A stretch of 64,000 nt of DNA from assembly GCF_000764495.1 (NCBI RefSeq), contig NZ_JRLB01000009.1, positions 1 to 64,000 on the forward strand, read 5' to 3'. The position numbers and the translations under genes are program-made. Source of the stretch: Nitrincola sp. A-D6 (GTDB lineage Bacteria; Pseudomonadota; Gammaproteobacteria; Pseudomonadales; Balneatricaceae). Shown here one piece after another: positions 50,920 through 59,875 of this stretch; positions within the stretch are counted from its first letter, which is position 1, and the number at the start of each line of letters is the position of its first letter. The notes below the pieces were generated by a model that was given only the letters and a program-made list of their open reading frames with translations, did no database searches and was not told the DNA's origin.

Positions 50920-51294
50920 TCAGCCACCCGCCAGTTTGACCTTAAAACCTTCCGCTTCCAGCATGGATTTGATTAGCTCACGCTGACCACCCTGTATCTC
51001 GACAATACCGTCTTTCACTGATCCCCCGGTACCACAGCGTTGTTTGATTTTCTTTGCCAGCTGCTTCAGTTCGGCTTCAGCCAAGGGAATGCCGCTAACG
51101 GTCGTCACCCCTTTGCCCTTTCGCCCCGCCACTTCGCGACGAATACGTACCACACCGTCCAGAGAAGCCAGGCGGGCTGCCTCGGACAGCTCATCACAGC
51201 GACAGGATGCCAAAGGCTCTGCGCATTCCGGGCAATGTTTGCCGGTTTCAGTGGAATACACCAGTCCACTGAGCTGATCTTTCAATGATGCCAT
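50920..51294 (-). CDS. yciH: YciH, eIF1/SUI1-like translation initiation protein
   Basis: A 124-residue SUI1-domain protein. It has an unusual N-terminal CPECAEPLASCRC Cys cluster, then the SUI1 core RRKGKGVTTVSGI-like (GRKGKGVTTVSGIPL), KQRCGTGGSVKDGIVEIQGG. The E. coli homologue can discriminate start codons on the 30S subunit in vitro. It lies downstream of dgt. Confidence 0.93.
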   Translation of the reverse strand: MASLKDQLSGLVYSTETGKHCPECAEPLASCRCDELSEAARLASLDGVVRIRREVAGRKGKGVTTVSGIPLAEAELKQLAKKIKQRCGTGGSVKDGIVEIQGGQRELIKSMLEAEGFKVKLAGG

Positions 51295-51349
51295 TAGATA
51301 CCTCGAAAAAATTACCTCAAAAAAGTTACCTCATAAAATTCAGCAGGGA

Positions 51350-52678
51350 TTATCCTGTCCCGCCACCTATCTGGCGAGCCAGGTAATTAGCATAGGTATC
51401 GGTCATGCCACCGATAAAATCCACAGCGCGCATATAACTGTCATACAAGGGCCAGCTTGCCGGTGGCGCATGAATGCCTAATAGGGTAATAATTTTCTCA
51501 GTACGATAGCCTAAGGCTTCGCCCTGTTGCTGATGAGATTCATACACGGCATCGCAAAAGGCATCCAGTAAAACCCCCAGAGTGGTATAGGCACCTACCT
51601 CCTGTTCAGCTTTGCGATTGTTCGGAAAAACACGGGTACGAGCGATACCTTTTGCCGTGCTCAATCCCTCAGCCACCATGGGGTCACCATCACTGAGTAG
51701 TTCCCCCTGGAACGAACCCGCCATGATGGCTTCATAATGCTGGCAATAGGTTTGCACCGCCGCGTTGACCATGTTCTCCATGGCCTTGCCACGCAGGGCG
51801 GATATTTTACGCCGCGCCGAAGCCTGAGAGTTAAATATAGCATCATCAAAACTCAGATCACCACAAAGCTGCAGCAGGATAGGCTTGACCTCGTCAAAGG
51901 TGAGAATCTGCAGTTCAATGGCATCTTCAAGATCGAGGATGGCGTAGCAGATATCATCCGCCGCTTCCATCAACCAGGCCAGGGGATGGCGTGACCAGTG
52001 ATTCTCTCCCAGTGAAATAAGGCCCAGCTCATTACCCAGAGCATTCAAAATATCCACTTCAGTCTGGAACACGCTGAACTTACCCTGTTTACCACCCCGC
52101 TCCACCGTCCAGGGATACTTTAACAGCGTCCCCAGGGTGGGATAGGTAAGACGCAAGCCACCATCAAACAGATTGTTCTCGATACGGGTGACCACACGGA
52201 AGCCTTGTGCATTACCTTCAAAGGTTTGCAGGTCTGCCAGTTGTAGTGGGCTTAAATGTTCAAAGCGCGGATCTTTGGCATGCCGCCTGAACCAATCGCG
52301 TATGGCATATTCACCGGCATGGCCGAACGGCGGATTACCGATATCATGGGCCAGACAGGCCGACTGAACAATAGTACCCAAATCATGCGGTGTCACCCAG
52401 TCGGGTAACTGATCAGCGATCAACTCCCCTACCCGTATTCCCAGACTGCGCCCCAGACTTCCAACTTCTATAGAGTGAGTCAGGCGGGTATGGATATGGT
52501 CGTTCAATGCCAGAGGATGCACCTGGGTCTTACGCCCCAAACGTCGAAATGCACTGGAGAAAACAATGCGATCTGTATCTTTGTGAAAGTGACTGCGACC
52601 TGTCTCTTCAGCTGTCAGCAACTCATGGCCATAGCGTTTGGTGGTTAACAATCGCGACCATTGCATACTTCTGCCCAT
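51350..52678 (-). CDS. dgt: dGTPase (deoxyguanosinetriphosphate triphosphohydrolase-like)
   Basis: HD-domain dNTP triphosphohydrolase of about 442 residues. Visible: FHKDTDRIVFSSAFRRLGRKTQVHP (in part), RLTHSIEVG, and the HD metal motif CLAHDIGNPPFGHAGE, with DDICYAILDLEDAIE. Start choice: ATG 52678 has AGGA 9 bp upstream; the family often begins at the next Met (52666, MQWSRLLTT), and TTG 52687 overlaps the hopJ stop. Together with hopJ and the second retropepsin gene it forms a minus-strand run. Confidence 0.93.
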   Translation of the reverse strand: MGRSMQWSRLLTTKRYGHELLTAEETGRSHFHKDTDRIVFSSAFRRLGRKTQVHPLALNDHIHTRLTHSIEVGSLGRSLGIRVGELIADQLPDWVTPHDLGTIVQSACLAHDIGNPPFGHAGEYAIRDWFRRHAKDPRFEHLSPLQLADLQTFEGNAQGFRVVTRIENNLFDGGLRLTYPTLGTLLKYPWTVERGGKQGKFSVFQTEVDILNALGNELGLISLGENHWSRHPLAWLMEAADDICYAILDLEDAIELQILTFDEVKPILLQLCGDLSFDDAIFNSQASARRKISALRGKAMENMVNAAVQTYCQHYEAIMAGSFQGELLSDGDPMVAEGLSTAKGIARTRVFPNNRKAEQEVGAYTTLGVLLDAFCDAVYESHQQQGEALGYRTEKIITLLGIHAPPASWPLYDSYMRAVDFIGGMTDTYANYLARQIGGGTG

Positions 52679-52683
52679 GTTAT

Positions 52684-53043
52684 TCAATCCTGTTTGGGCA
52701 CTAATGCCTGACCTTCAAAGGTTACACCCGACCAGCCATGGCGCATAAAATTGCGGATATTTTGATGATCGTCAGCATCCGGATGCTGCAACACATCCAC
52801 AAGATAATAATCACCGAAAGCATTCAGGGTTGCTGCTTCACTCAAACCCTGTAGCTGCGCGAATGCCAGAATCTTGCAAGAGCCCGTATTACTGCCTGCC
52901 GGATTCGATTGATCACCATTTTGAAAAGGAGTTGGGGTAAAGTCATAGTAGCCATCGATACATTCGATAGTCTGAGTAAAGTTCACCGAACCCTGCTGCA
53001 GGGATTGAATCAGCAACTCAGGGGTCATAGCTTGTTCTGTCAT
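52684..53043 (-). CDS. HopJ family protein
   Basis: A 119-residue protein matching the HopJ family: FTPTPFQNG, GSCKILAFAQLQGLSEAATLNAFGDYY, HPDADDHQNIRNFMRHGWSGVTFEGQAL. Although named after a Pseudomonas syringae type III effector, members are widespread in bacteria without such secretion systems. Here it is embedded with dgt, and its physiological role is unknown. Confidence 0.9.
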   Translation of the reverse strand: MTEQAMTPELLIQSLQQGSVNFTQTIECIDGYYDFTPTPFQNGDQSNPAGSNTGSCKILAFAQLQGLSEAATLNAFGDYYLVDVLQHPDADDHQNIRNFMRHGWSGVTFEGQALVPKQD

Positions 53044-53057
53044 GGAGTAAATTTTCC

Positions 53058-53576
53058 TCAGGGAATGCGCAAGGACAAGGTACCATCACGCTGTGTCATT
53101 TCAAGATTTTGCATAAAACTCATACCCAGTAAGACCAGATCGCTGGGCATATGCGGATTGATATGGGCCTGCACCCGATCCAGACGGATATTACCCAACT
53201 GCACCGTTTCAAGCTCTGTTTGATAGACATCAATCACGCCGCTGGCGGTAGTAACACGGCTACGCCGCCCGGGATGCAACTGCGCCTGACGCGCCACAGC
53301 TTCTGGCACACTGATTGTAGTCGCACCTGTATCGAGTAGAAACACCACCGGGTGGCCATTAATCAAGCCCGGAGCAATATAATGTCCACTGCGGTTACGC
53401 TGTAATACCACCTCGGAAGGCCCGTCTGTTTCAGCTAGCGAAAGATGCCGATTGGGATGATCACGTTGTTCAAGGTAGCCACTGAAGTACAGGGCAAAGG
53501 CTAGCAGCAACAACAACCAGAAGGCCACCTGGAACAGGCGTGCCGTGGTTCGTCGAGTCTGATCCGGGTGCCTCAT
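53058..53576 (-). CDS. retropepsin-like aspartic protease (TIGR02281-type)
   Basis: A 172-residue bitopic protein with an N-terminal transmembrane helix (FQVAFWLLLLLAFALYFSGYL) and a periplasmic clan-AA domain. Key motifs are GHYIAPGLINGHPVVFLLDTGATTISVPEAVA (in part, with the catalytic DTGA), a GVIDVYQTELETVQLG flap region, and DLVLLGMSFMQNLE. Function unknown. 14 bp upstream of hopJ on the same strand. Confidence 0.85.
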   Translation of the reverse strand: MRHPDQTRRTTARLFQVAFWLLLLLAFALYFSGYLEQRDHPNRHLSLAETDGPSEVVLQRNRSGHYIAPGLINGHPVVFLLDTGATTISVPEAVARQAQLHPGRRSRVTTASGVIDVYQTELETVQLGNIRLDRVQAHINPHMPSDLVLLGMSFMQNLEMTQRDGTLSLRIP

Positions 53577-53621
53577 AAGCGCTTAAGTCCTGTATCGCCA
53601 TAGATTAACCCCAGAGTATAC

Positions 53622-55024
53622 CTAGGAGCGCTGCTGATAGTCATCCAATGCAGCCTGCCGGGCTGACTTGTAATCAATAATGGGGGCCGGACGCCCCCTT
53701 TCCTGCCCGGCACCAGGAAGGTGACGTTGTCGGCGAGGCACATCGGCCAATTCAGGTAACCAATGCAGCAGGAAGGCACCGTCTGGATCAAACTTTTCAC
53801 TCTGCAGCTGAGGGTTGAAGATACGAAAATAGGGTGCGGCATCAGCACCTACCGATGCCGCCCACTGCCAGCCTCCCAGATTGGAGGCGAAGTCCGCATC
53901 GATCAGGTGTGCCATAAAAAAATCAGCGCCCAAGCGCCAGTCGACGCGTAACAGTTTGGTTAGAAAAGAAGCTACCACCATGCGTAACCGATTATGCATC
54001 CAACCGGTTGTCAGTAGCTGCTTCATCGCCGCATCTACAATAGGATAACCGGTTTCACCGCGACACCAGGCATCGAACAAGGCCGGTTGATGCTGCCAAC
54101 TGATACGCTGTTCGACTTCGGGCCTGAAAGGCTCCATACGGCTCATATCTGGCCAGGCGACCAGTAGATGACGGTAAAACTCCCGCCAGATCAATTCATT
54201 CAGCCAGATGCTTTCCAGCCAGGCATCACTACCTGTCTCAACCTTAAGGCATTGCAGACATTGCAGGGGTGACAACGCACCGATAGATAAATAGGGTGAC
54301 AAGCGCGATGTGCCATCGATAGCGGGAAAGTCCCGCTGACCCGCATAGTCAGCCACAGCCGTGTGAATAAAATCATTCAGACGCTCATGCACCGCCACTT
54401 CACCGACTGGCCAGTGTTGCATGTCATAAGGCATCAAACGGGAAGCCAGTGCCTGATAACCCAGGTCATCGGGTATATTATCCGCAGGAGCTGGCTCGGG
54501 TTGAGCGGCTGGCATACCTAAGGGCTCAGGTAGCTGTTGCAGGTATTTTTGTCGCCAGGCACGACTGAACGGGGTGAAGACTTTAAACATCCCACCCTGC
54601 CCGGTCACCACCTGCCTGGAGCAATAACAAGCTCACCATGATACCCCAGACAACGGACACCGGCGGTCTCCAGCTCAGTACACACCTGGCGGTCACGCTG
54701 ACGCTCATTGAGGGGGTATTCATAATTGAAATAGAGACTATCCACTTGCAATTCAGCTGCCAGCTGCTGCAATGCACCAGGCACCTCGTCAAAGTGTTTG
54801 AGTTGCAACACCCGCAGGCCAATATTCAGCTCAGCCAGATCGCTTTGCAAAGCCCTTAGTTGGTCACGCCACAGTGCCATGCGTGCAGGCCCTTCACTGT
54901 GTAACTGCCATTGCAAGGGAGTCAAGGTAACTACGGCGGTAACACCCTGACGCATTTCACAAGCATAAAAAAGCGCCGGATTATCCAGCCGGCGCAAATC
55001 GTTACGTAACCAAACCAGTTTCAT
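53622..55024 (-). CDS. phrB: deoxyribodipyrimidine photolyase (frameshifted)
   Basis: Class I CPD photolyase of about 468 residues, which repairs UV-induced pyrimidine dimers with light. The N-terminal antenna domain (KLVWLRNDLRRLDNPALFYAC) and the C-terminal FAD domain (TSRLSPYLSIGALSP, WLNELIWREFYRHLL, YPIVDAAMKQLLTTGWMHNRLRM, DADFASNLGGWQWAASVG) are in different frames. The break is at about 54607-54612; adding one base gives LVIAPGQVVTGQGGMFKVFTPF and joins them. ATG 55024 is 8 bp after the chrR stop, so it belongs to the sigma/anti-sigma operon, as in other ChrR regulons. Confidence 0.92.
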
Positions 55025-55032
55025 CGACACCC

Positions 55033-55686
55033 TTACATACCAATAAAAGGCTGCACCAAACGCCCCATCAGCCCACTGAATTTCAAAGGTGCGTCAGTAG
55101 CAATCAAGCAAATACAGTCCTGATCCGTATCCACTAGCGGTTGATGATGCACATCACCATCCAGGTCAGCCACATCACCGGCACTGAAGCGTCCGATTTC
55201 ATCCGAGTAAGATCCGCGTAAAATCAGGGTTAGCTCATTACCACTGTGAGTATGATGTGGAACAGACACACCCGGGGCTATTTTAAGCAAACGGGTAGTC
55301 CCCTTGCCCCCCAGATGCAGATCGATATGGTGTACGCCATAACCTAGTCGCTTCCACGGCAAATCGTCCAGTGAGCTGTTAATATAATGATGCAAGGGTG
55401 CGGGAACACCGTCTGGCAATTGAGCTGGCGTAACCAGTGACGATACTTCAGATGCCATATCGTCATCCAGTCGCGCCATCAATTGATTCAGCGCGCTGTC
55501 ATCTACGGGCATGGGAGCGATTTTGTCCAGCAATACACCGCCTATGGCTTCAGCCTGACGCACACGCTCGCAGCAATCCGGACACCAGTGCAGATGACAC
55601 GCCACCAACAGCGCCATACCTTGAGACAAACTACCGGCCGCATAAGCCATCAAGGTAGCATCGTCGAAGTGATGACGAATATTCAT
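55033..55686 (-). CDS. chrR: ChrR family zinc-binding anti-sigma factor
   Basis: A 217-residue anti-sigma factor. The start at 55686 gives MNIRHHFDDATLMAYAAGSL. The zinc ligands known for Rhodobacter ChrR appear at the same positions: His6, His31, Cys35 and Cys38 (CHLHWCPDC). The C-terminal cupin domain has HHTHSGNELTLILRGSYSDE and DGDVHHQP. It is expected to hold the ECF factor until singlet oxygen or related stress, and its ATG overlaps the likely sigma-factor stop (ATGA). Confidence 0.93.
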   Translation of the reverse strand: MNIRHHFDDATLMAYAAGSLSQGMALLVACHLHWCPDCCERVRQAEAIGGVLLDKIAPMPVDDSALNQLMARLDDDMASEVSSLVTPAQLPDGVPAPLHHYINSSLDDLPWKRLGYGVHHIDLHLGGKGTTRLLKIAPGVSVPHHTHSGNELTLILRGSYSDEIGRFSAGDVADLDGDVHHQPLVDTDQDCICLIATDAPLKFSGLMGRLVQPFIGM

Positions 55687-56287
55687 TCTTCCTCCCCCAA
55701 TGCGCTTTGAGCTTACTAAAAGCCAGACGCAGCCTTGATTTAACACTCCCTAATGGAATGCCCAGTTGATCGGCAATCTCGGAGTGCGACTTGCCCTCGT
55801 AATAGGACAGATGCAGCACCTGTGCCTGATTTTCCGGTAATTGAGCTATAGCTATTTGCATACGTTCTTCAATGACGGCGTGTTCTGACATATCACGTTG
55901 ATCTGGATCTGGTTCTTCTTCAGGTAATTCATATTCAACCGCCTTCTCTCGACGCATACGATCGATACAAAGATTTCGTGACAGGGTGAAAATCCAGGTA
56001 CTGGCACTGGCTTTGGCTGAGTTGAACATATGGCTTTTACGCCATACAGACAGCATCGCTTCCTGTGTTACTTCTTCAGCTGTAGCCAGCGGCATGCCCA
56101 GGCGTACAATGTAAGCCTTCACACGCGGGGCAAAGTAGCCAAAAATAGCGGCAAAGGTTGCTTTATCTTGAGTTACAGCCAGAGAAGTAAGGCGTGCTGA
56201 CCATTCGTCACGTTCCTTTTTTTTCTTCTCTTCCGCGATTTTGATAACTGCGTTCACATCGCCTCCCGTGGGCTCATCTTCCTGCAT
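55683..56287 (-). CDS. ECF sigma factor of the ChrR-linked (RpoE/ECF11) group
   Basis: Extracytoplasmic-function sigma factor of about 200 residues. Region 2 shows TFAAIFGYFAPRVKAYI, AEEVTQEAMLSVW and TWIFTLSRNLCIDRMRR. Region 4 shows LPENQAQVLHLSYYEGKSHSEIADQLGIPLGSVKSRLRLAFSKL (in parts). As written the frame runs on to 55631 with an odd tail. One more G in the G-run at about 55694-55698 would give AHWGEEE and a TGA overlapping the chrR ATG, the usual arrangement. Start 56287 has AGGAG 6 bp upstream; GTG 56257 behind GGGAGG is an alternative that fits the promoter better. Confidence 0.88.
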
Positions 56288-56295
56288 TGCAAACT

Positions 56296-56323
56296 CCTAC
56301 GCTGCCATTAAACGGGTGGATCA
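56296..56323 (-). promoter_or_regulatory. candidate ECF promoter driving the sigma/chrR/phrB operon
   Basis: Minus-strand TGATCC (56318-56323) and CGTAGG (56296-56301) with a 16-bp spacer match the TGATCC...CGTA pattern I associate with ChrR-linked (ECF11) sigma factors. It would give autoregulation. The predicted start point lies only about 2 nt from ATG 56287, so either the message is nearly leaderless or translation starts at GTG 56257. Confidence 0.55.
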
Positions 56324-56380
56324 CTGAAAAAGAAATCTAGCTAATAAAAGGTAAAATGCTACAAATCTAATAAACACTGA

Positions 56381-56409
56381 TGATCTACAAGCTTATACCG
56401 AATCGTAAG
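56381..56409 (+). promoter_or_regulatory. candidate ECF promoter driving the FAD/DUF1365/Cfa-like operon
   Basis: TGATCT (56381-56386) and CGTAAG (56404-56409) with a 17-bp spacer nearly repeat the motif facing the opposite way in front of the sigma factor. The start point would fall about 30 nt before ATG 56449. Confidence 0.6.
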
Positions 56410-56448
56410 AGAAGGTATATCCAGTCACAGCGGCATGAGGCCAGGTTT

Positions 56449-57819
56449 ATGAATGTAAAAGTAATGCGTCCCCTGAAAATAGCGGTGATTGGCTCCGGCA
56501 TATCAGGCTTATCCTGCGCCTGGCTGCTGAATCAAAACCACGATGTCACCGTATTTGAAAAAGATGATCGTCCAGGGGGACACTCCAACACGGTTGAAGT
56601 GAATTTTGCCGACAACAGCAGTCTGGCTGTCGACACAGGCTTTATTGTATTCAATCCGGTCAACTACCCCAACCTGGTGAAATTTTTTGACCAGTTACAG
56701 GTTGAGAGTGTTGAAACGGAAATGTCGTTTGCCGTGAGCATGGATCAGGGCCAGCTGGAATACAGTGGCACCAGTCTTAATGGTTTGTTTGCACAGCGCA
56801 GTAACCTGCTACGACCAACCTTCTGGAAGTTAATCCGGGATCTGCTGCACTTTTACAAACACTCGGATAGTTTTGTAAAGAATCCTGCCAGTGCTAATCT
56901 GTCTCTGGGCGAGCTACTGCATCAGCAGGGTTACAGTCACGCCTTTATTCACCAGCACCTGATCCCTATGGGAGCCGCCATCTGGTCTACACCGGCAGAT
57001 AAAATGCTGGACTACCCGGCTTTGACGTTTCTGCGTTTTTGTCAGAATCATGGATTGGTACAACTCACTGATCGCCCGCAGTGGCGAACAGTTGTGGGTG
57101 GTAGTCGGGAATACGTCAACAAGATTCTTCATGAACTCAAAAATCCAATCAGACTCAACAGCCACATTCATCGGATTCACCGCCACAACGGTCAGGTAAT
57201 TCTGGAAGATTTGCATGGCAAGCGTGAAACCTTTGATCATGTTGTCATGGCCTGTCACGCCGATCAGGCGCTGGAGATGCTGGCCGCTCCGACCCATGAT
57301 GAACAGCAGTTACTAAAGCATTTTCCCTATCAGCGTAACCGCGCCATTTTGCACAGTGATACAGCACTGATGCCAAAACGCCGTGCCGCCTGGGCCAGCT
57401 GGAACTACCTGGCCAATACAGCGGCGGACCAGACCGCGGATGTGAGCGTGACTTACTGGATGAACAGACTGCAACACCTGCCTGAAGAAAAGCCCTTATT
57501 TGTCACACTCAACCCTGTTGAAGAGCCTGAAGAAGGTAGTATCCATCGTAGTTTTCTTTACGACCACCCCGCATTCAACCTGGAATCTGTCGCAGCACAA
57601 GAAAAGCTCTGGAATCTGCAAGGGGTAAAGAACACCTGGTATTGTGGCGCCTGGTTTGGCTATGGGTTTCACGAAGATGGGCTGCAATCCGGCCTCGCCG
57701 CAGCTGAAGCGCTCGGTGGTATGCGACGCCCCTGGCATTTGGATAACCCCAACAGCCGTATACATGTCATGCCCAGAACCCGTCCGGAATCACGCTTATG
57801 CCGGGAGGCGGTAGCATGA
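56449..57819 (+). CDS. FAD-dependent amine-oxidase-like protein
   Basis: NAD(P)/FAD-binding flavoprotein of about 456 residues: the Rossmann fingerprint IAVIGSGISGLSCAWLL, VFEKDDRPGGHSNTVEV, DTGFIVFNPVNYPNL, and a C-terminal FAD motif GAWFGYGFHEDGLQSGLAAAEAL. Homologues are always with DUF1365 and Cfa-like genes and belong to the singlet-oxygen regulon in Rhodobacter. The chemistry is unknown, perhaps acting on fatty acyl chains. Starts at 56449 (an ATG at 56464 is possible); its stop overlaps the next start (ATGA). Confidence 0.9.
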   Translation: MNVKVMRPLKIAVIGSGISGLSCAWLLNQNHDVTVFEKDDRPGGHSNTVEVNFADNSSLAVDTGFIVFNPVNYPNLVKFFDQLQVESVETEMSFAVSMDQGQLEYSGTSLNGLFAQRSNLLRPTFWKLIRDLLHFYKHSDSFVKNPASANLSLGELLHQQGYSHAFIHQHLIPMGAAIWSTPADKMLDYPALTFLRFCQNHGLVQLTDRPQWRTVVGGSREYVNKILHELKNPIRLNSHIHRIHRHNGQVILEDLHGKRETFDHVVMACHADQALEMLAAPTHDEQQLLKHFPYQRNRAILHSDTALMPKRRAAWASWNYLANTAADQTADVSVTYWMNRLQHLPEEKPLFVTLNPVEEPEEGSIHRSFLYDHPAFNLESVAAQEKLWNLQGVKNTWYCGAWFGYGFHEDGLQSGLAAAEALGGMRRPWHLDNPNSRIHVMPRTRPESRLCREAVA

Positions 57820-58610
57820 GCCAGGTATTGCACTCTGGCATTTACCTTGGCGAGGTGATGCATCAGCGTCTGCGTCCGGTAAAGCACCGTTTTGTTTATC
57901 GGGTCAGCGCCTGGCTGATCGACCTAGACGAGCTTGAAACGCTGAATCAATTTACATGTGTTTCCATTGATCACTTCAATCTGTTTTCATTTCATCAGCG
58001 TGATCATGGTGATGGCTCAGGCACACCGCTGAAAACCCAGATCAAAACGCTTCTGCAGCAACACAACATCGACACAGGCTCAGGCGCTGTGCGCTTGCTC
58101 TGCTACCCGCGCCTGTTTGGCTATGTGTTTAACCCACTGAGTGTATTCTATTGCTATAACGAATCCGGTGACCTCAGTGCCATCCTTTATGAAGTCAGTA
58201 ATACCTTTGGTCAGCGTCACAGTTATCTGATCCCCGTTGATCCGCTCAACACTGAGGTTATTCGCCAACAAGCTGACAAGGCGTTTTATGTGTCGCCGTT
58301 TATGCCTATGCAAACCGCTTATCAATTCCGTCTACAGCCACCAGATAAAAATCTGGCCGTTATGATTCGCCAAACGGATGACCAAGGACCACTATTTGAT
58401 GCCACTTTTTCCGGTCAACGCATAGAAATCACACAGCGGTCGATACTGAAAACCTTTATCCGCCACCCGCTCATGACCCTAAAGGTAATCGGGGGCATTC
58501 ACTGGGAAGCACTGCGACTCTGGCGCAAGGGTATGAAAGTTCAGCCTCGCCCAATACAGCCGACTTACCGTGTTTCGCTGATCAGTCCACAAGGAGTAAA
58601 GCTGTCATGA
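57816..58610 (+). CDS. DUF1365 family protein
   Basis: A 264-residue DUF1365 protein: SGIYLGEVMHQRLRPVKHRF, LLCYPRLFGYVFNPLSVFYCYN, YEVSNTFGQRHSYLIPV, KAFYVSPFMPM. Function unknown. Universally linked to the flavoprotein upstream and the Cfa-like methyltransferase downstream, with ATGA overlaps on both sides, so the three products probably act in one lipid-modifying pathway. Confidence 0.93.
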   Translation: MSQVLHSGIYLGEVMHQRLRPVKHRFVYRVSAWLIDLDELETLNQFTCVSIDHFNLFSFHQRDHGDGSGTPLKTQIKTLLQQHNIDTGSGAVRLLCYPRLFGYVFNPLSVFYCYNESGDLSAILYEVSNTFGQRHSYLIPVDPLNTEVIRQQADKAFYVSPFMPMQTAYQFRLQPPDKNLAVMIRQTDDQGPLFDATFSGQRIEITQRSILKTFIRHPLMTLKVIGGIHWEALRLWRKGMKVQPRPIQPTYRVSLISPQGVKLS

Positions 58611-59875
58611 AGCCTTCTCACTACCAAGTAGCGCGTTCGCATGAATTACTGGCTGAGCATAGCTGGTTTAATCGTACGTTACTTAATAGCGTCTTACGAC
58701 AGCTACCTGAACTGAACTACGGCACTCTGGACCTGCAGCTGCCTAACGGGCAGCAGCTACAGCTTGGCAAAGTACAGGATGGTGAACCCCGGGCCGAAAT
58801 CCGCCTGAATAATTTCCGTCCTCTGCGCCGACTATTGCAAGGTGGCCAGCTCGGCATGGCCGAAAGCTATATGGCGGGTGAGTGGGACTCTCCGGATCTG
58901 GTAGCACTGATGCGCTGGGCACTGGGCAACGAACGTCAGATGCCGGATCTGAGTAATGGCAAACTTTGGCTGCGCCTTCTCAACCGGCTGGTACATCTGC
59001 GCCGAGCCAACACCAAGCGCGGCAGTCGACGCAATATTGCCTACCATTACGATCTGGGTAATGATTTTTACCGCTTGTGGCTGGACCCCAGCATGACCTA
59101 CTCATCAGCACTGTTTAGCTCACCTGAGCAGTCGTTGTTTGATGCGCAGCAGCAGAAATATCGACGTATTGCACAAATGCTCGATCTGCAACCAGGCCAA
59201 CAGGTGCTTGAAGTAGGCTGTGGTTGGGGCGGTTTTGCCGAGTTGGCCGCGACTGAATTCGGTGCCTGCGTGCATGGCATTACCCTGTCGCAGGAACAAC
59301 TTCTGTTTGCTCAACAACGCATAGATAACGCTGGCCTGTCTGAACAATGCCACTTCAGCCTGACCGATTACCGTGATCTTGAAGGTCAGTATGACCATAT
59401 AGTTTCTATTGAAATGTTTGAAGCCGTGGGAGAAGAGCACTGGGCCACCTACTTCCGGACACTGCAAGGTGTACTGAAACCGGGCGGTCGTGCCGTATTG
59501 CAAGTAATCAGCATTGCTGAGGACCGGTTTGAGGAATACCGCCGCAATCCGGATTTTATTCAGCGCTATATTTTCCCTGGTGGCATGTTACCCAGCCCGT
59601 CACGTATGCAGACCGCACTGGAACAGCAGCAACTGAAACTGACCGACAGTCAGTTTTTCGGTCTGGACTATGCAAAGACCCTGACCATCTGGCGGCACAA
59701 TTTTATCGAGCAATGGCCAAGGGTAAAGGCGCAGGGTTTTGATGAGCGCTTTCGGCGTATGTGGCTGTATTATCTGGCCTATTGTGAAGGGGCTTTCGCC
59801 ACCAGACTGTTGATGTCGGTTTTTACCAGTTGGAGCACGCGTGAGCCAGCCGCTTTCGCGACAAGCACTGTTTAG
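58607..59875 (+). CDS. cyclopropane-fatty-acyl-phospholipid synthase family methyltransferase
   Basis: SAM-dependent methyltransferase of the Cfa/CmaS family, about 420 residues. Visible: GESYMAGEWDSPDL-like (AESYMAGEWDSPDLVALM), NIAYHYDLGNDFYRLWLDPSMTYS (in part), SAM motif VLEVGCGWGGFAELAA, GITLSQEQ, SIEMFEAVGEEHW, FIQRYIFPGGMLPS. In Rhodobacter the sigma-E regulon homologues make modified (furan) fatty acids rather than plain cyclopropanes; that is a possible role here. The C-terminus may be off-frame: one added T near 59819-59824 would give a TGA overlapping the MFS start. Confidence 0.92.
   Translation: MKPSHYQVARSHELLAEHSWFNRTLLNSVLRQLPELNYGTLDLQLPNGQQLQLGKVQDGEPRAEIRLNNFRPLRRLLQGGQLGMAESYMAGEWDSPDLVALMRWALGNERQMPDLSNGKLWLRLLNRLVHLRRANTKRGSRRNIAYHYDLGNDFYRLWLDPSMTYSSALFSSPEQSLFDAQQQKYRRIAQMLDLQPGQQVLEVGCGWGGFAELAATEFGACVHGITLSQEQLLFAQQRIDNAGLSEQCHFSLTDYRDLEGQYDHIVSIEMFEAVGEEHWATYFRTLQGVLKPGGRAVLQVISIAEDRFEEYRRNPDFIQRYIFPGGMLPSPSRMQTALEQQQLKLTDSQFFGLDYAKTLTIWRHNFIEQWPRVKAQGFDERFRRMWLYYLAYCEGAFATRLLMSVFTSWSTREPAAFATSTV

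Noticed and set aside
52684..53043. HopJ as evidence for a type III secretion effector
   Set aside because: The family is widespread in bacteria without type III secretion, and the neighbours here are dgt and yciH.
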